Assembly: GCA_027578815.1 (NCBI GenBank)
Contig: JANBTH010000261.1
Span: forward strand, 1-23,099
Length of the DNA: 23,099 nt
Reading direction: 5' to 3'
Origin: Coemansia sp. RSA 1804
Taxonomy: Eukaryota; Kickxellomycota; Kickxellomycetes; Kickxellales; Kickxellaceae
Below are positions 7,939-16,944 of this stretch, piece by piece. Within the stretch, counting starts at the first letter, position 1; each line of letters starts with the position of its first letter. The position numbers were made by a program, and so were the translations under genes. The notes beneath the pieces are model-generated. The model worked only from the letters and a program-made list of their open reading frames with translations, ran no database searches and was not told where the DNA came from.

Positions 7939-8883
7939 ATGACCAGAAAGGCGGCGATATCGGACTATGAAAAGGAGCGGCAGGAGAACATCAAGATGAA
8001 CCAGGAGATGCTTCTGGCGCTCGATCTGGCTCCTGGTGGCAGCGGGAAACGAGCGCGTCGCAAGCCGCAGAGCCGGGAAAGGAGCGCTGCAAGCGACAGC
8101 GAAGGCGATGGCGGCGAGTGGGCGGAAGCCGAGGAAGGAAGAGGAGGAGGAGGAGGAAGAAGAGGCAGGAAGCGGCGCGCAACCATTGGCCCAGCAGTAT
8201 TGCAGGGTCCGGCAAGACGGTCCAAGCGACTCCGCGGAGAAAGCGCAGAACCCACAACGCGGGCGGAGGAGATGGTGGTGGAGACCGGCGATGTGAGCGG
8301 AGTGCTAGCAACAGCCGACGCGTACTTTGCAAAGGAGACGCTGGATAAGGCGATACGCGTGGGAGGCCACTACTCGGGCTGGGTGGAGCGGGGCGTGATG
8401 GAGCGGCTTGGCATCCAGGGCAACGCGACGGATGCGTGGGAAAGCGAGGGCGGAGGCAAGTTCTCGTTCAAGGATCCGCTGGGAACTGGAAAACCGATGA
8501 CAAAGCGCGCGGTTCCCGGCGGCTCCCAGTCGATGGCAAGGTACGTGGCATCCAAGCTGCTGAAGAAAAACCCAAACGCCTACTTTTACCGCCACACCGA
8601 GCCCGGCGTCGAACAGTGGACTGGCGACTGGACCGCCGATGAGCGCGATGTCTTCCTGCGAATTGCGCGGGAGTTTGGGTGTGGCGACAAGTGGGGCCTG
8701 TTCTCAACCTACCTGCCGCACCGTGTCGGCTACCAGTGCAGCAACTACTACCGCCAGTACGTGATTCCTGCTGGCTGGATCATCGACGACAGCTACATGC
8801 TCGACAACACGGGCCATGCGGTCTACGTTGGCAAGCACAAGAACAAGCAGCGGAACGCGGCGATCGCAGACGAGAAGATCTGA
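7939..8883 (+). CDS. SANT/Myb-like nuclear protein
   Basis: The protein has 314 residues, starting at ATG 7939 (AACAATGACC). The N-terminus, SDYEKERQENIKMNQEMLLA, matches a short motif (YE-x-x-R-x-x-NI-x-x-N-x-x-L) found at the start of several fungal chromatin-associated proteins such as CMR1/WDR76. Residues about 35-100 are disordered, Gly/Arg/Glu-rich and contain basic RRGRKRR and RRSKRLR stretches that should serve as nuclear localisation signals or DNA contacts. Residues about 235-275 form a SANT/Myb-like helix-turn-helix with WTADERDVFLRIAREFG, then WGLFSTYLPHRVGYQCSNYY, the usual third-helix signature of one family of fungal Myb-like proteins. No WD repeats follow, so it is not CMR1 itself. 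It is likely DNA- or chromatin-binding, targets unknown. Its stop codon abuts that of the convergent PQ-loop gene. Confidence 0.8.
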   Translation: MTRKAAISDYEKERQENIKMNQEMLLALDLAPGGSGKRARRKPQSRERSAASDSEGDGGEWAEAEEGRGGGGGRRGRKRRATIGPAVLQGPARRSKRLRGESAEPTTRAEEMVVETGDVSGVLATADAYFAKETLDKAIRVGGHYSGWVERGVMERLGIQGNATDAWESEGGGKFSFKDPLGTGKPMTKRAVPGGSQSMARYVASKLLKKNPNAYFYRHTEPGVEQWTGDWTADERDVFLRIAREFGCGDKWGLFSTYLPHRVGYQCSNYYRQYVIPAGWIIDDSYMLDNTGHAVYVGKHKNKQRNAAIADEKI

Positions 8884-8886
8884 TCA
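8881..8886. other. Abutting convergent stop codons forming the palindrome TGATCA
   Basis: TGA of the + strand SANT/Myb gene (8881-8883) is followed without a gap by the complement of the TGA of the - strand PQ-loop gene (8884-8886). Each transcript's 3' end must therefore run into the other's coding region. Confidence 0.85.
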
Positions 8887-9852
8887 GTGCGGGTAGCGGT
8901 AGAACTGGAGCAGAATGGCGATCTGGATCAGGCAGGGGACGAGGGCTCCCAGCAGCCACGGCACGTAGGGCGCAAGATAGTGCGCATCCAGCGACACCAC
9001 CAGAATGGCCAGCGCGTACGTGGTGTTGCCCATAAGCGACAGCAGGAACAGCCAGATCGACAGTCCCGCACAGCTCTTGCGCCGGTAGTTCTGGATCGCC
9101 TGCGGCACATACGACATTATGTAGATCACAGCCGACGCGGTGCCCATTGCCTGCGCAAGCATCTGCGAAACTGGGATCGCTCGCTCGGGGCCCTTGTCGT
9201 CTCCGCCGTTGTCCGAGGCTGGCGCAAACAGCAGCGCGCCCAGCATCACCGCCAGACTGCCCACCGCCGCAACCGCCAGCACGCCGCCCATCACGCTAGG
9301 CAGCATATCGAGCGAATTGGCACTACTGCTAGAGTGTGTTTGCTGTGCAGCCGCTGACGTACTCGCCTGCAGCGAGCCATCATGTGCAGCTGCTGGATTG
9401 GAAACAATCAAGCGCTCAGCCTCACCCGTATCCGCACTTGTTGCATCGCCCTGTTCGCCTGCAGCTGTCTGCTCGGGGTCGTCGGCCTCCTTGGCCAGAT
9501 GCGCCTTGTAGACCACGCGGTAGTAGATAGTCTGGTACAGCAGCGTCGAATCCACAAAGAGATAGTACGAGCCGATAATGATAGTCGATGCCACCAGATC
9601 CTGCATCAGCGCTCCTGCGATATTGAAGATATCGCCACACACCCAGGCAACCATCATCACCAGATTGACGCCCTCGCCGCTCTTCCGCTGGTAGTTCAGG
9701 TATATTTGCGGAAACATCACCACCATCCAGCAAACAAGGGATATGTATCCGATAACGTCTGATAGCGTTTGCCTGTATCCCTCCTCCTCCCCTATCTCGG
9801 GCGTTGAGCCATGGGCCGCAATGGCTACTGCTCGAACTATTAGGGCTAGCAT
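8884..9852 (-). CDS. PQ-loop repeat transporter, vacuolar/lysosomal cationic amino acid exporter (Ypq/PQLC2-like)
   Basis: The protein has 322 residues with ATG at 9852-9850. It shows two PQ-loop repeats: VVMFPQIYLNYQRKS (Pro-Gln at 48-49) and SYVPQAIQNYRRKS (250-251), each within a three-helix bundle, plus a connecting helix, giving the seven-helix plan of the family. Between the bundles, residues about 120-185 form a hydrophilic Ala/Ser/Thr-rich loop. Yeast Ypq1-3 and mammalian PQLC2 export Lys, Arg and His from the vacuole or lysosome, and both Pro-Gln motifs and the NYxRKS followers match that group. The substrate is inferred from the family. It is convergent with the SANT/Myb gene with zero spacing, which may allow antisense interference. 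An intronless structure is assumed because the frame is open throughout. Confidence 0.87.
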   Translation of the reverse strand: MLALIVRAVAIAAHGSTPEIGEEEGYRQTLSDVIGYISLVCWMVVMFPQIYLNYQRKSGEGVNLVMMVAWVCGDIFNIAGALMQDLVASTIIIGSYYLFVDSTLLYQTIYYRVVYKAHLAKEADDPEQTAAGEQGDATSADTGEAERLIVSNPAAAHDGSLQASTSAAAQQTHSSSSANSLDMLPSVMGGVLAVAAVGSLAVMLGALLFAPASDNGGDDKGPERAIPVSQMLAQAMGTASAVIYIMSYVPQAIQNYRRKSCAGLSIWLFLLSLMGNTTYALAILVVSLDAHYLAPYVPWLLGALVPCLIQIAILLQFYRYPH

Positions 9853-11547
9853 CCTTGTTTGTTAGTGTTTTTGGGGATTGATACAACCACAACAGAATGG
9901 TAAGAATAGTAATAATAAAGGTAAAAGCAATAATGTGCAAGCAATCTACACTATAAAATAGGCAATAGAATAGCAAAAAGTTTTTTATTTGGAAAGAAGA
10001 AAGAGAAAAGCACGATTATTGCAAACAAAATCAACCTCTTTTTGGCAAAGAAACCAAAGAAAGGAAAATGTCTGCATAAACCAAAAAAAGTCAGGCACAA
10101 CAATCGTGCTGCCAAGCAGCATCCCTCATTGGCTGGCAACACTGATCCTCTAATATTTTCAACAATCGTTTTCAAGTCGTGAAATACTACCATTTTAAAT
10201 TATCGTTCTTGTATTTAATTGATATTTACGACATACCCCCCCCCCAAAAAAACATATGTAATCAGACAATTTTGGCTTCTATCCATATTGCGTATTTCCC
10301 AACAGAACTCAATTTTCTTACGTCAGATTAAACCACATGCCAATGCTTTTGCAGTTTCATTTATAAAATGTGAATATTAAAATAGTGTGTATGTCCACCT
10401 TAATACATATGCGAATATATCCATCCGTACATTGTTTTAATCCATGTTTCTCCTACATATAAAACCTCTATCTCCTGTTTGCCATCAAATAAAAAATAAA
10501 AACGACACCCGCCATCTCCACTCCCTTTGGAAATACTTTAAATCTCATTAACTTGCAAAGCCATATTATAATTGCCTTATCATTTGAGGAATTATATTAT
10601 AGAACAAAAGCCTAAAAACCCAGCAAAAGGTTTTTTTAACAAATTCCACTTACAAGAGAACTGAAGTACGCATGAGTTTCAATCCTAATTGTATTGATTG
10701 TGTTGAGAGGTGTGGGCCTTGCCCAAAGTATAGGGGATGGAGAGAAAGAGAGATTAAGAGATTAAAAGTGCTTATTCCTTTGTCCATGTTCTCTCAAAAG
10801 AACATTAAAAGCAAGTAGATGAGTATAAAAATTATGGTTAATATTTGCAAGGAAATGACGATAGCATTTATTCATTACAGCATACTTTATCTATTTTCAA
10901 CTAAAAGCTCCTCTGACAGATAGCAGAATTAGACTTGAGTTCTTTTCTAAAGGCTTTCAACGTTAGTTTATCAAATTTCACACATTACCAGCATTGCAGG
11001 GTTACGTTTTTAATGTCCCAGATTCAGCTTTTCATCAATAACTCCATAACACGCTGCCCACCTCTATTGTGGTTACCATGCAATGATAAGGCCATAGAAC
11101 AAGATCTCATAAGTCATATTCCTGTCATCTTTTTTAAAGCTAAATAAGAAATAAACAGGTTTACCTTGTCCGCTCTTTGTTGAATAATTTTACTCTTCAA
11201 CAGACATGATTCCTTTAAACTTGCAAATAATTGGAATAGAAGCCATGAAAGGCTAGTAGATATGAAAATTAAACTTGTATTAGGTACTTTACAGTCTTGA
11301 TTGCCCTCAGTCTCCTTAGAATAGTGCGTATTTAGGCTGTATTGTGTTATTTTTGTTGTTGTATTTGCCTAATTCTCTAGTTATTACATCCATATTTGAA
11401 GATACATCTGTCTGACTCAATCTGGATGTCTAATTGAGATTTAATTATATTCATATTTTAAAGCTACATAATTTATAATCTATGATTTGAATATAAAATC
11501 TGATGTTAAATGTTACAATAATGACAGTAATCAATAAGTGCAATCAA
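9853..11547. other. AT-rich non-coding stretch at the left edge of the repeat island
   Basis: I see no supportable gene or RNA in these 1695 bases. Base composition drops sharply to AT-rich at the PQ-loop start codon. The first few hundred bases must hold the promoter of that gene. A C9A7 homopolymer step lies near 10238. Short reading frames (for example on the minus strand at 9951-10193 and on the plus strand at 10935-11147) have no recognisable motif. Confidence 0.5.
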
Positions 11548-13200
11548 CTAGTACTCAGTCGTTTTTTCCAGCTGCGCGTACTTTTTTATCTCCTGAAGAA
11601 GCAGCTTTGAGATGTTCTTCTATTTTTCAAAGCGCTTTTCAAACAGATCCCTGGTAACTACACTTTCAAAAATTCTTGTCTCTTTGTTAAACTGGAGTTT
11701 AGTATTTGTTAGTAAGCTACAAAGTTTTTCAGTATGCTCTTTGGTTAGCACACTACGTAGCCATGTAACCAGATTAAACATTAAGCCAGTGTTTTTAGCT
11801 TAAACTTGAAACTTTGGATCTTTTGGCATTAGAAATTGTTTCAGGAGGCCCTGTACACCATCTCTCAATTTTTTGGACAATTTCCCAACATTAGCATTAA
11901 TCAAGCATGTTTTGTTGTTAAAACAGCATGTACCCAGTAAGCATAGGATGTACAGCATTGACTTCCAGTTGTCTGGCGCTGTAGGCTTCAGGTTGGTATT
12001 CTTAAGGTTTCTAATGCTCATAAACTGCAGCGTATCTGTGCGCTCAGCACATGGGTAGCCGTCAGCCGTGTCAATGCCAATCTAGTAGTCTAAATTAATA
12101 GGTATTTTGCGAGCATTATCATTGCTGCCTCTACGCATAAGTGTTTTGTTAACTAAAATGTCGCAATAAAGAATACCGCACTTATCGATCAGCTCCCAGT
12201 GGCATCGCATCACGTCAGCAGCTACAATGACAAGATCTGGAACAGAACGCACATACTTGATTAACATGCCTATGCCTTGGATAAAATTGTGCTTGTGTAC
12301 TTGCAAGGCTTTACTTTCAGATATCTGTCTCTAAACACCCTCCCCAAATGCCGTCTTGGTTGTATCCTTGTAGGATGCTTTTAACAGTGGATCTATGAAA
12401 CATACCCGGCCGCTATTGCAGTTGCTGCACAGTTCAGAATACATGCCGCAGACACTTGGCACGTCTGCCAGACCAGCCTTGTTAATTGCAAGATGTCTGG
12501 CTTCATTGCAAGAAACTTTATCTGCGTTCTCAGGAGACTCTGCCCATGCATCCTTGATAATGACATTGCAATCCGCCATTTGCTCGTGTGGGAGTCGTAC
12601 GCCAGTGTCTGTTGACAAAAATTGTTTAGTTGCTGTTGTCTTGAAGCACCGAATGTGGCATCTAAACATCCGTTCTGCGCAAACAAACACTATGCAAGTA
12701 TAAAATGATTTTGTTGTAACACGCCCGTTCCTGTCGCTTGACGTTGCCTGAATCGCAAGGCAGTGAGTATTATAGTTGCAGCTGATGTTCGAATCGTATC
12801 CCAGCTTGTGGCTCTTACAAAACAACCAGTTGACAAGAATCTGTACAAACACCTTTCTTCCTGATAAAAAAAGCAATGTCCATGTTTTCCAATGCCGCAG
12901 CATAGTTGGGTCCAAAGACACAGCCCTGCAAAACACTGCTGCACATAACATTCTGCCACACAAAGCGCCTGTCGTGTTGTGCCATGTATATTTTCTTTGT
13001 GTAGCGAAAAAGCTGAGCGAGTGCTGCATCCATGTTCTTATTTGCGGTACTTTAGCTTTATGTGGGCAAACGTGTCTGCTATTTCAATCCGCTGGAGAAT
13101 CAAAATTATCCAAAGCATTGAAAACAGCCGCGCCACACTTGGCTTTCTTTGCTTGCACCTGCTTATTACTAGGCCTAATCAATGTCAAAGAGTTAGAATA
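11548..13200 (-). pseudogene. Broken FunK1-type (fungal) protein kinase gene
   Basis: Read on the minus strand, pieces of one kinase follow in family order: FAHIKLKYRK; QLFRYTKKIYMAQHDRRFVW with VFGPNY; LVNWLFCKSHKLGYDSNI; RCFKTT; VIIKDAWAES; then VAADVMRCHWELIDKCGILY and CDILVNK (the catalytic region), INLDY (metal-binding Asp region), ERTDTLQFMSIRNL, and APDNWKSMLYILCLLGT. The motifs KDAWAE, NWxFCxxxxLGYD, RTxTLxFMSIxNL and DxWxSxLYxLCxLGT are hallmarks of the FunK1 family (Pfam PF17667). The gene is dead in this form. The N-terminal part needs several frame changes (before and near 13030, and near 12830), and the main frame has stops at 12331-12333, 12082-12084, 11800-11802 and 11620-11622 before a final TAG at 11548-11550. 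The catalytic His-Arg-Asp reads Tyr-Cys-Asp. An intact paralogue probably exists elsewhere. Introns could explain a few breaks, but not stops inside conserved motifs. Confidence 0.82.
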
Positions 13201-14089
13201 AATGAGTAAACAAAAAAAGCAAAAGACGGTCAAAAGCAATTAAAAATAAAAATATCTCAGAAAATATTAAACTAGACAATTGCTGACAAGAATGATAGTG
13301 AAAATATTGTTAATGCTATTTATTGATCATATCTAGCAATTGAAGGTAAGATTAAATATCATGTGGGTCCTTGCATTTTGATAAATAAGGAATGGAGTGA
13401 GCTATTGACTTGGGTTTTATTAAGTTTAAACATTATTATTCTACTACCACCGCAATGTTATTCTAGGGTTTTGTAAGTTTGCTTATGCAAACCAGGGCAA
13501 TTCAACATAAATGAAATTATTGCTCTCAGCGTCTTCTAGAGATTAGAAGCAAGTAAACGCTGTCTTAAAAAATCTACTTTACCATTTTTACAATAGCACA
13601 TGTATAGAAAATTAGATGGAGCTAGTCAAATCTAATTAGTAATCTGTTTGAAAAATAATATAAAAGGGAAGCACATATTTTATGTCTTGTACTTTCCATT
13701 CGTCAATAGTACGTCTTTTTAATAAATAAACCTTATCAATTTTCATGTCTGTTGTAAGATACTACTAGTATATCAAAACAAAGTTAGAAATGGAAATTCT
13801 TATATCAAGACATGTCTGTTGGATATTAATTCTGAGTTTTGCCAATCCGTTTTGCTAAGGTGTATTTCCAATTTGTTTGTATTCTATATCTAGTTAATGA
13901 TTAATTGTTGCAAATATGAATGTGTACAGCTGATATCTTCTGTTTTTTTCAACATCTGCTTTTGTCATGCTTTATGAAATGGATATTAGCTATGCATATT
14001 AAAGATTGCACACCCATTATGCATGCATTAACAAAATAAAATTCACACACTAAATTCTGCACAAGGTTGTTCAAACTTTAGATATTATA
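13201..14089. other. AT-rich 5' flank of the FunK1 pseudogene, without genes
   Basis: No coding sequence is supported. The part at 13351-13430 is similar to 16682-16761 in the same orientation (listed separately), so this flank is one copy of a duplicated region. The remainder is AT-rich and ends at the TA dinucleotide that borders the Tc1/mariner-like element. Confidence 0.5.
13351..13430 (-). repeat. Duplicated 5' flank, copy 1
   Basis: About 80 bp aligns by eye with 16682-16761 (shared blocks include ATTAAAT, TCATGTGG, CTTGCATTT/CCTGCATTT, TGAGCT and TTATTAAG). It sits upstream (in minus-strand sense) of the FunK1 pseudogene exactly as copy 2 sits upstream of the coiled-coil exon. Confidence 0.6.
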
Positions 14090-14303
14090 CAGTGGCCAGA
14101 TAAAGTGTATCAATGTTTTAAACATTTTAATTGGCATGCGTTTTACTCAGGCTACATGCAAGGTAGAGACAAGTGGGTAACACCGTTGGAAAGCACCAAC
14201 GTTGTAGTATTAGGAACAAATATTACGTAATTTCAGATTCACTGGTCATAGTGATATTAATGTTTTAAAATGGCCGGCGCATTGATACACTTTTTCGAGT
14301 TTT
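14090..14303 (+). repeat. Left terminal inverted repeat (214 bp)
   Basis: It pairs with 15655-15868. It contains AAAGTGTATCAATG near the outer end and its inverse CATTGATACACTTT near the inner end, so each repeat is itself bordered by an inverted 14-bp motif. Confidence 0.9.
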
Positions 14304-14310
14304 ATAAAAA

Positions 14311-14618
14311 ATATGTTGCTCAGAGCAATGTATAAAGACCTGAAATCAGCGTCCGATACTAATCAGCTTGGGAGATTAAATGTCACAGACTACATGAAGA
14401 AACCTTTCAAACTATCATACCGGATAAGCCATTGCTTTTATACCTTGGCATTTGTCATCCGGTATGTCTCAAACATTTATATCATCCTTTTAGGAGTGAT
14501 AAATGTTGAACTTCGATCGCAGGCTCTTTCTTCATATAATCCGAGACATTTAATTCCCAGAGCTAATTGGCACCGGACGCTGATCTCAGGTCTCCACTTA
14601 TTGCTCTAAGCAACATAT
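14311..14618. repeat. Nested foldback (MITE-like) element inside the transposon
   Basis: The arms 14311-14405 and 14521-14618 are inverted copies with roughly 80% match, beginning ATATGTTGCT and ending AGCAACATAT. The centre holds a second, perfect 10-bp stem CATACCGGAT/ATCCGGTATG (14416-14425 with 14457-14466). The whole 308 bp could fold into one long hairpin. The open frame 14313-14609 spans it and is explained by the foldback, not by a gene. Confidence 0.75.
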
Positions 14619-15141
14619 CTTTATTTTAGTTATCATGCATTCTCTTTAATGAATCTTTATAGTCATGGTTGAGGTAATTTCTGAACAAAATCCACATATT
14701 TTGAATGTAATTTAGTTTTAAGGATTGTCCAGGCTACTTTATAACTTTAAATAGCTATTTTACAAGCCATTTCTAAATGGATATGACTTTATATTTTGAT
14801 TATTATCCCACTTTAAAAATTATTTGGTCAACATTTATCTGGAAGTCTGCAATTGAAGCAAAAAGATAATTTTTTTAAAATGTTGTAATAAAAGTGCTGT
14901 TTATGTGTGTTGTTTATTTTAACATTTTAGTTGATGTTATTAAGTGTGATTCAGCTTTAAAGTTTAATATTCCCACCCCCCATGCTTAACTATTTTGTCT
15001 AAATGGCATGATTGGGACTTCTCAGGGTTACATTGTAATGCATAGAAGTGTCAATCAAACACAAGGCAATTGATTTTTGTTTTGTCTTACTACACAACAT
15101 GTTTTTAACCAACCATATTTCAGTAGTTGTAAGCATTTGCC

Positions 15142-15475
15142 TAGTTAAGGCATTTTCTCACATTTTTCAAAAAGGAGTGGAGCTTCCCACACTTGCCATT
15201 TGCACCCCATTTTTTGCATAAAGAACATGATGTACCATTTTAACGTGCACAGTAATTTTAAGCCTTTTGACATGGTTTGGTGGCATTTACAACTGTTTTC
15301 ATCTCAAGTTGTGATTTTATGCATACTGAACAACTTGTTTTACTCAGTTTGCTTTATGTAATGGCTTGTTATTATTACAAAATAGTTTAAATGCATTTTG
15401 TTAACAACATACTTTATTGTGGCAAGGTTTTGACCAAGAACCTTGGCATTTTTTAATGGCCATCACCACTATCAA
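15142..15475 (-). pseudogene. Decayed Cys-rich coding remnant inside the transposon
   Basis: On the minus strand several short peptides with paired cysteines appear in different frames, interrupted by stops: KKCQGSWSKPCHNKVCC, TSCSVCIKSQ and TSCSLCKKWGANGKCGKLHS. The repeated CxxC with Lys/Gly/His suggests a zinc-binding domain, perhaps from the element's own transposase or a captured gene. No family is assigned. The pattern may also be partly fortuitous in a low-complexity, AT-rich region. Confidence 0.3.
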
Positions 15476-15654
15476 GTTGCTGAAAATGCTGTATTTTTTA
15501 TAACTTTCTGATGGGCCCAATGGCTAGTTAAAAATAATTTAAAAACAGAAAAATAAAGGAAAACGTGCAGAAAGTTGGCACATTTATTTTAATAGGTGTA
15601 AATATGTTATATTTTGAGAAAACAACTATGAAAAAACAAATAGCTTTTTTTTTA

Positions 15655-15868
15655 AAAAACTCGAAAAGTGTATCAATGCGCCGGCCATTTTAAAACATTA
15701 ATATCACTATGACCAGTGAATCTGAAATTACGTAATATTTGTTCCTAATACTACAACGTTGGTGCTTTCCAACGGTGTTACCCACTTGTCTCTACCTTGC
15801 ATGTAGCCTGAGTAAAACGCATGCCAATTAAAATGTTTAAAACATTGATACACTTTACCTGGCCACTG
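15655..15868 (-). repeat. Right terminal inverted repeat (214 bp)
   Basis: Inverse of 14090-14303, near identical, ending GGCCACTG next to the TA at 15869-15870. Confidence 0.9.
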
Positions 15869-16078
15869 TATGTGTTACCTAGCAAACTTACAATGTGATG
15901 CGGCCTCGTTTTTGGTATTTAAGTGGAAGCCTTTTAAATGAGACGTAGTTGCCTCAGTAATTGGCTATAATTGGAGAAAATGGTTACATGTGTAACTAGT
16001 ATATAATATGGTCAGTATTCATGTAATGTATTTTAACTTTGCAAATACAACAACATGAATCAAATTTCATTCACCTAC

Positions 16079-16438
16079 CTGCATGGAGTGAGATTTCAGC
16101 ATGTAGGCATCCGATGTGGCAGAAGCATATTGTTTGCCAAGCCATTTCAGTTTGCTGATCTTTTGTTCAAGCCGCTCGAGAATCAGGGCTTGACTATCCA
16201 GAGCGCAAAAAATAGCTGCGTCACATTGGGCTTGCTTTACTTGCGCCTGCTCATCACGTTTAGCTTGCTTTGCTTGCGCTTGCTCCTCACGCTTAGCTTG
16301 ATTCTCAAAAAACTTTTTGAGAATTAACTCAAGGCTGGAGTCTGCAGCAGACACCCTTAGAGATGCCAGTTGGCTGACATTGTTACCAGCATCTCTGGAC
16401 ATAGCAGAAGGGTCTTCACTTGAATTGTTTAATGTCAT
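16079..16438 (-). CDS. First exon of a coiled-coil protein, probably a truncated relative of the FunK1-associated gene
   Basis: From ATG at 16438-16436 the frame runs exactly 120 codons to CAG|GTAGGT, a strong 5' splice-donor match at 16079/16078. After that only three codons remain before a stop. The peptide has a Ser/Asn/Asp-rich start (MTLNNSSEDPSAMSRDAGNN), then a charged Ala/Lys/Gln/Glu repeat (QAKREEQAQAKQAKRDEQAQ) and ALDSQALILERLEQKISKLK, which should form a coiled coil. The segment QVKQAQCDAAIFCALD matches QVQAKKAKCGAAVFNALD just 5' of the kinase part of the FunK1 pseudogene, and the flanking DNA is also similar. This looks like a second, 3'-truncated copy. The Tc1/mariner-like element lies 205 bp past the donor and may have cut the gene. 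Expression is not shown. Confidence 0.5.
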
Positions 16439-16944
16439 GGTGTTAGAAAGAAATGAGTAAACAAGGAATAGAAGTTTTATAAAAATGGTTGGAATAAGTA
16501 AGTATGGAATAAAAGAGACAGTCATAAACTAGAGTAAAGTAGAAATAAAATAGAGAGTGCTACGTGGAAATAAAAATATTATACTTTTAATAACAGGCCT
16601 GACAGTGAAAGAGAGATTATTTACAATAAAAAACATGCATTGTTTACACCATTTGTTGATTAAATCAAGCATCCAAAAGCAATTAAATGTCATGTGGATT
16701 CCTGCATTTCGATGAGCCATAAATGCAATGAGCTTTTGGCTTGAGCCTTATTAAGGTCAAAGTTTCCAGATTGCTAATATCATAGCGCCGTTGTTGCGGG
16801 CTGATGTTGCTCATCAATTGTACATCGTCAAAAATAGATGAAGTGTCATGATTTGTGCTACTCGCTAGTTGTCAATCGCACATCACACATCACTATTGTT
16901 AGGTCGTGTTCTTTTCAATAAGGACAAGTGTCAATCAGTTATAC
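16439..16944. other. AT-rich 5' flank of the coiled-coil exon
   Basis: No gene is seen. The stretch 16682-16761 is the second copy of the duplicated flank. The rest is AT-rich up to the left end of the foldback repeat at 16945. Confidence 0.45.
16682..16761 (-). repeat. Duplicated 5' flank, copy 2
   Basis: Aligns by eye with 13351-13430 in the same orientation, supporting a segmental duplication of an upstream region plus coding start rather than chance similarity of two AT-rich sequences. Confidence 0.6.

Larger units (their letters stand above)
14090..15868. mobile_element. Non-autonomous or decayed Tc1/mariner-like DNA transposon
   Basis: The 1779-bp element is bounded by TA on both sides (14088-14089 and 15869-15870), the target duplication expected for Tc1/mariner. 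It starts CAGTGGCCAGATAAAGTG and ends with the inverse complement. The terminal inverted repeats are about 214 bp and differ by about one substitution (A/G at the tenth base or so) and a one-base T-run difference, so insertion or homogenisation is recent. No intact transposase frame with a DDE/D pattern is visible. The interior is AT-rich, with a nested foldback (14311-14618) and remnants of a Cys-rich protein on the minus strand. It probably moves, or moved, with a transposase supplied elsewhere. It lies 205 bp beyond the splice-donor-like end of the coiled-coil exon at 16079. Confidence 0.85.

Noticed and set aside
12786..12796. GTTCGAATC resembling a tRNA T-loop
   Set aside because: No cloverleaf arms around it, and it lies in conserved FunK1 coding sequence (LGYDSNI).
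12776..13201. A 141-codon + strand frame
   Set aside because: It is antisense to conserved FunK1 motifs on the minus strand, which explain the region better.
14313..14609. A 98-codon + strand frame inside the transposon
   Set aside because: It coincides with the nested foldback and has no coding features.
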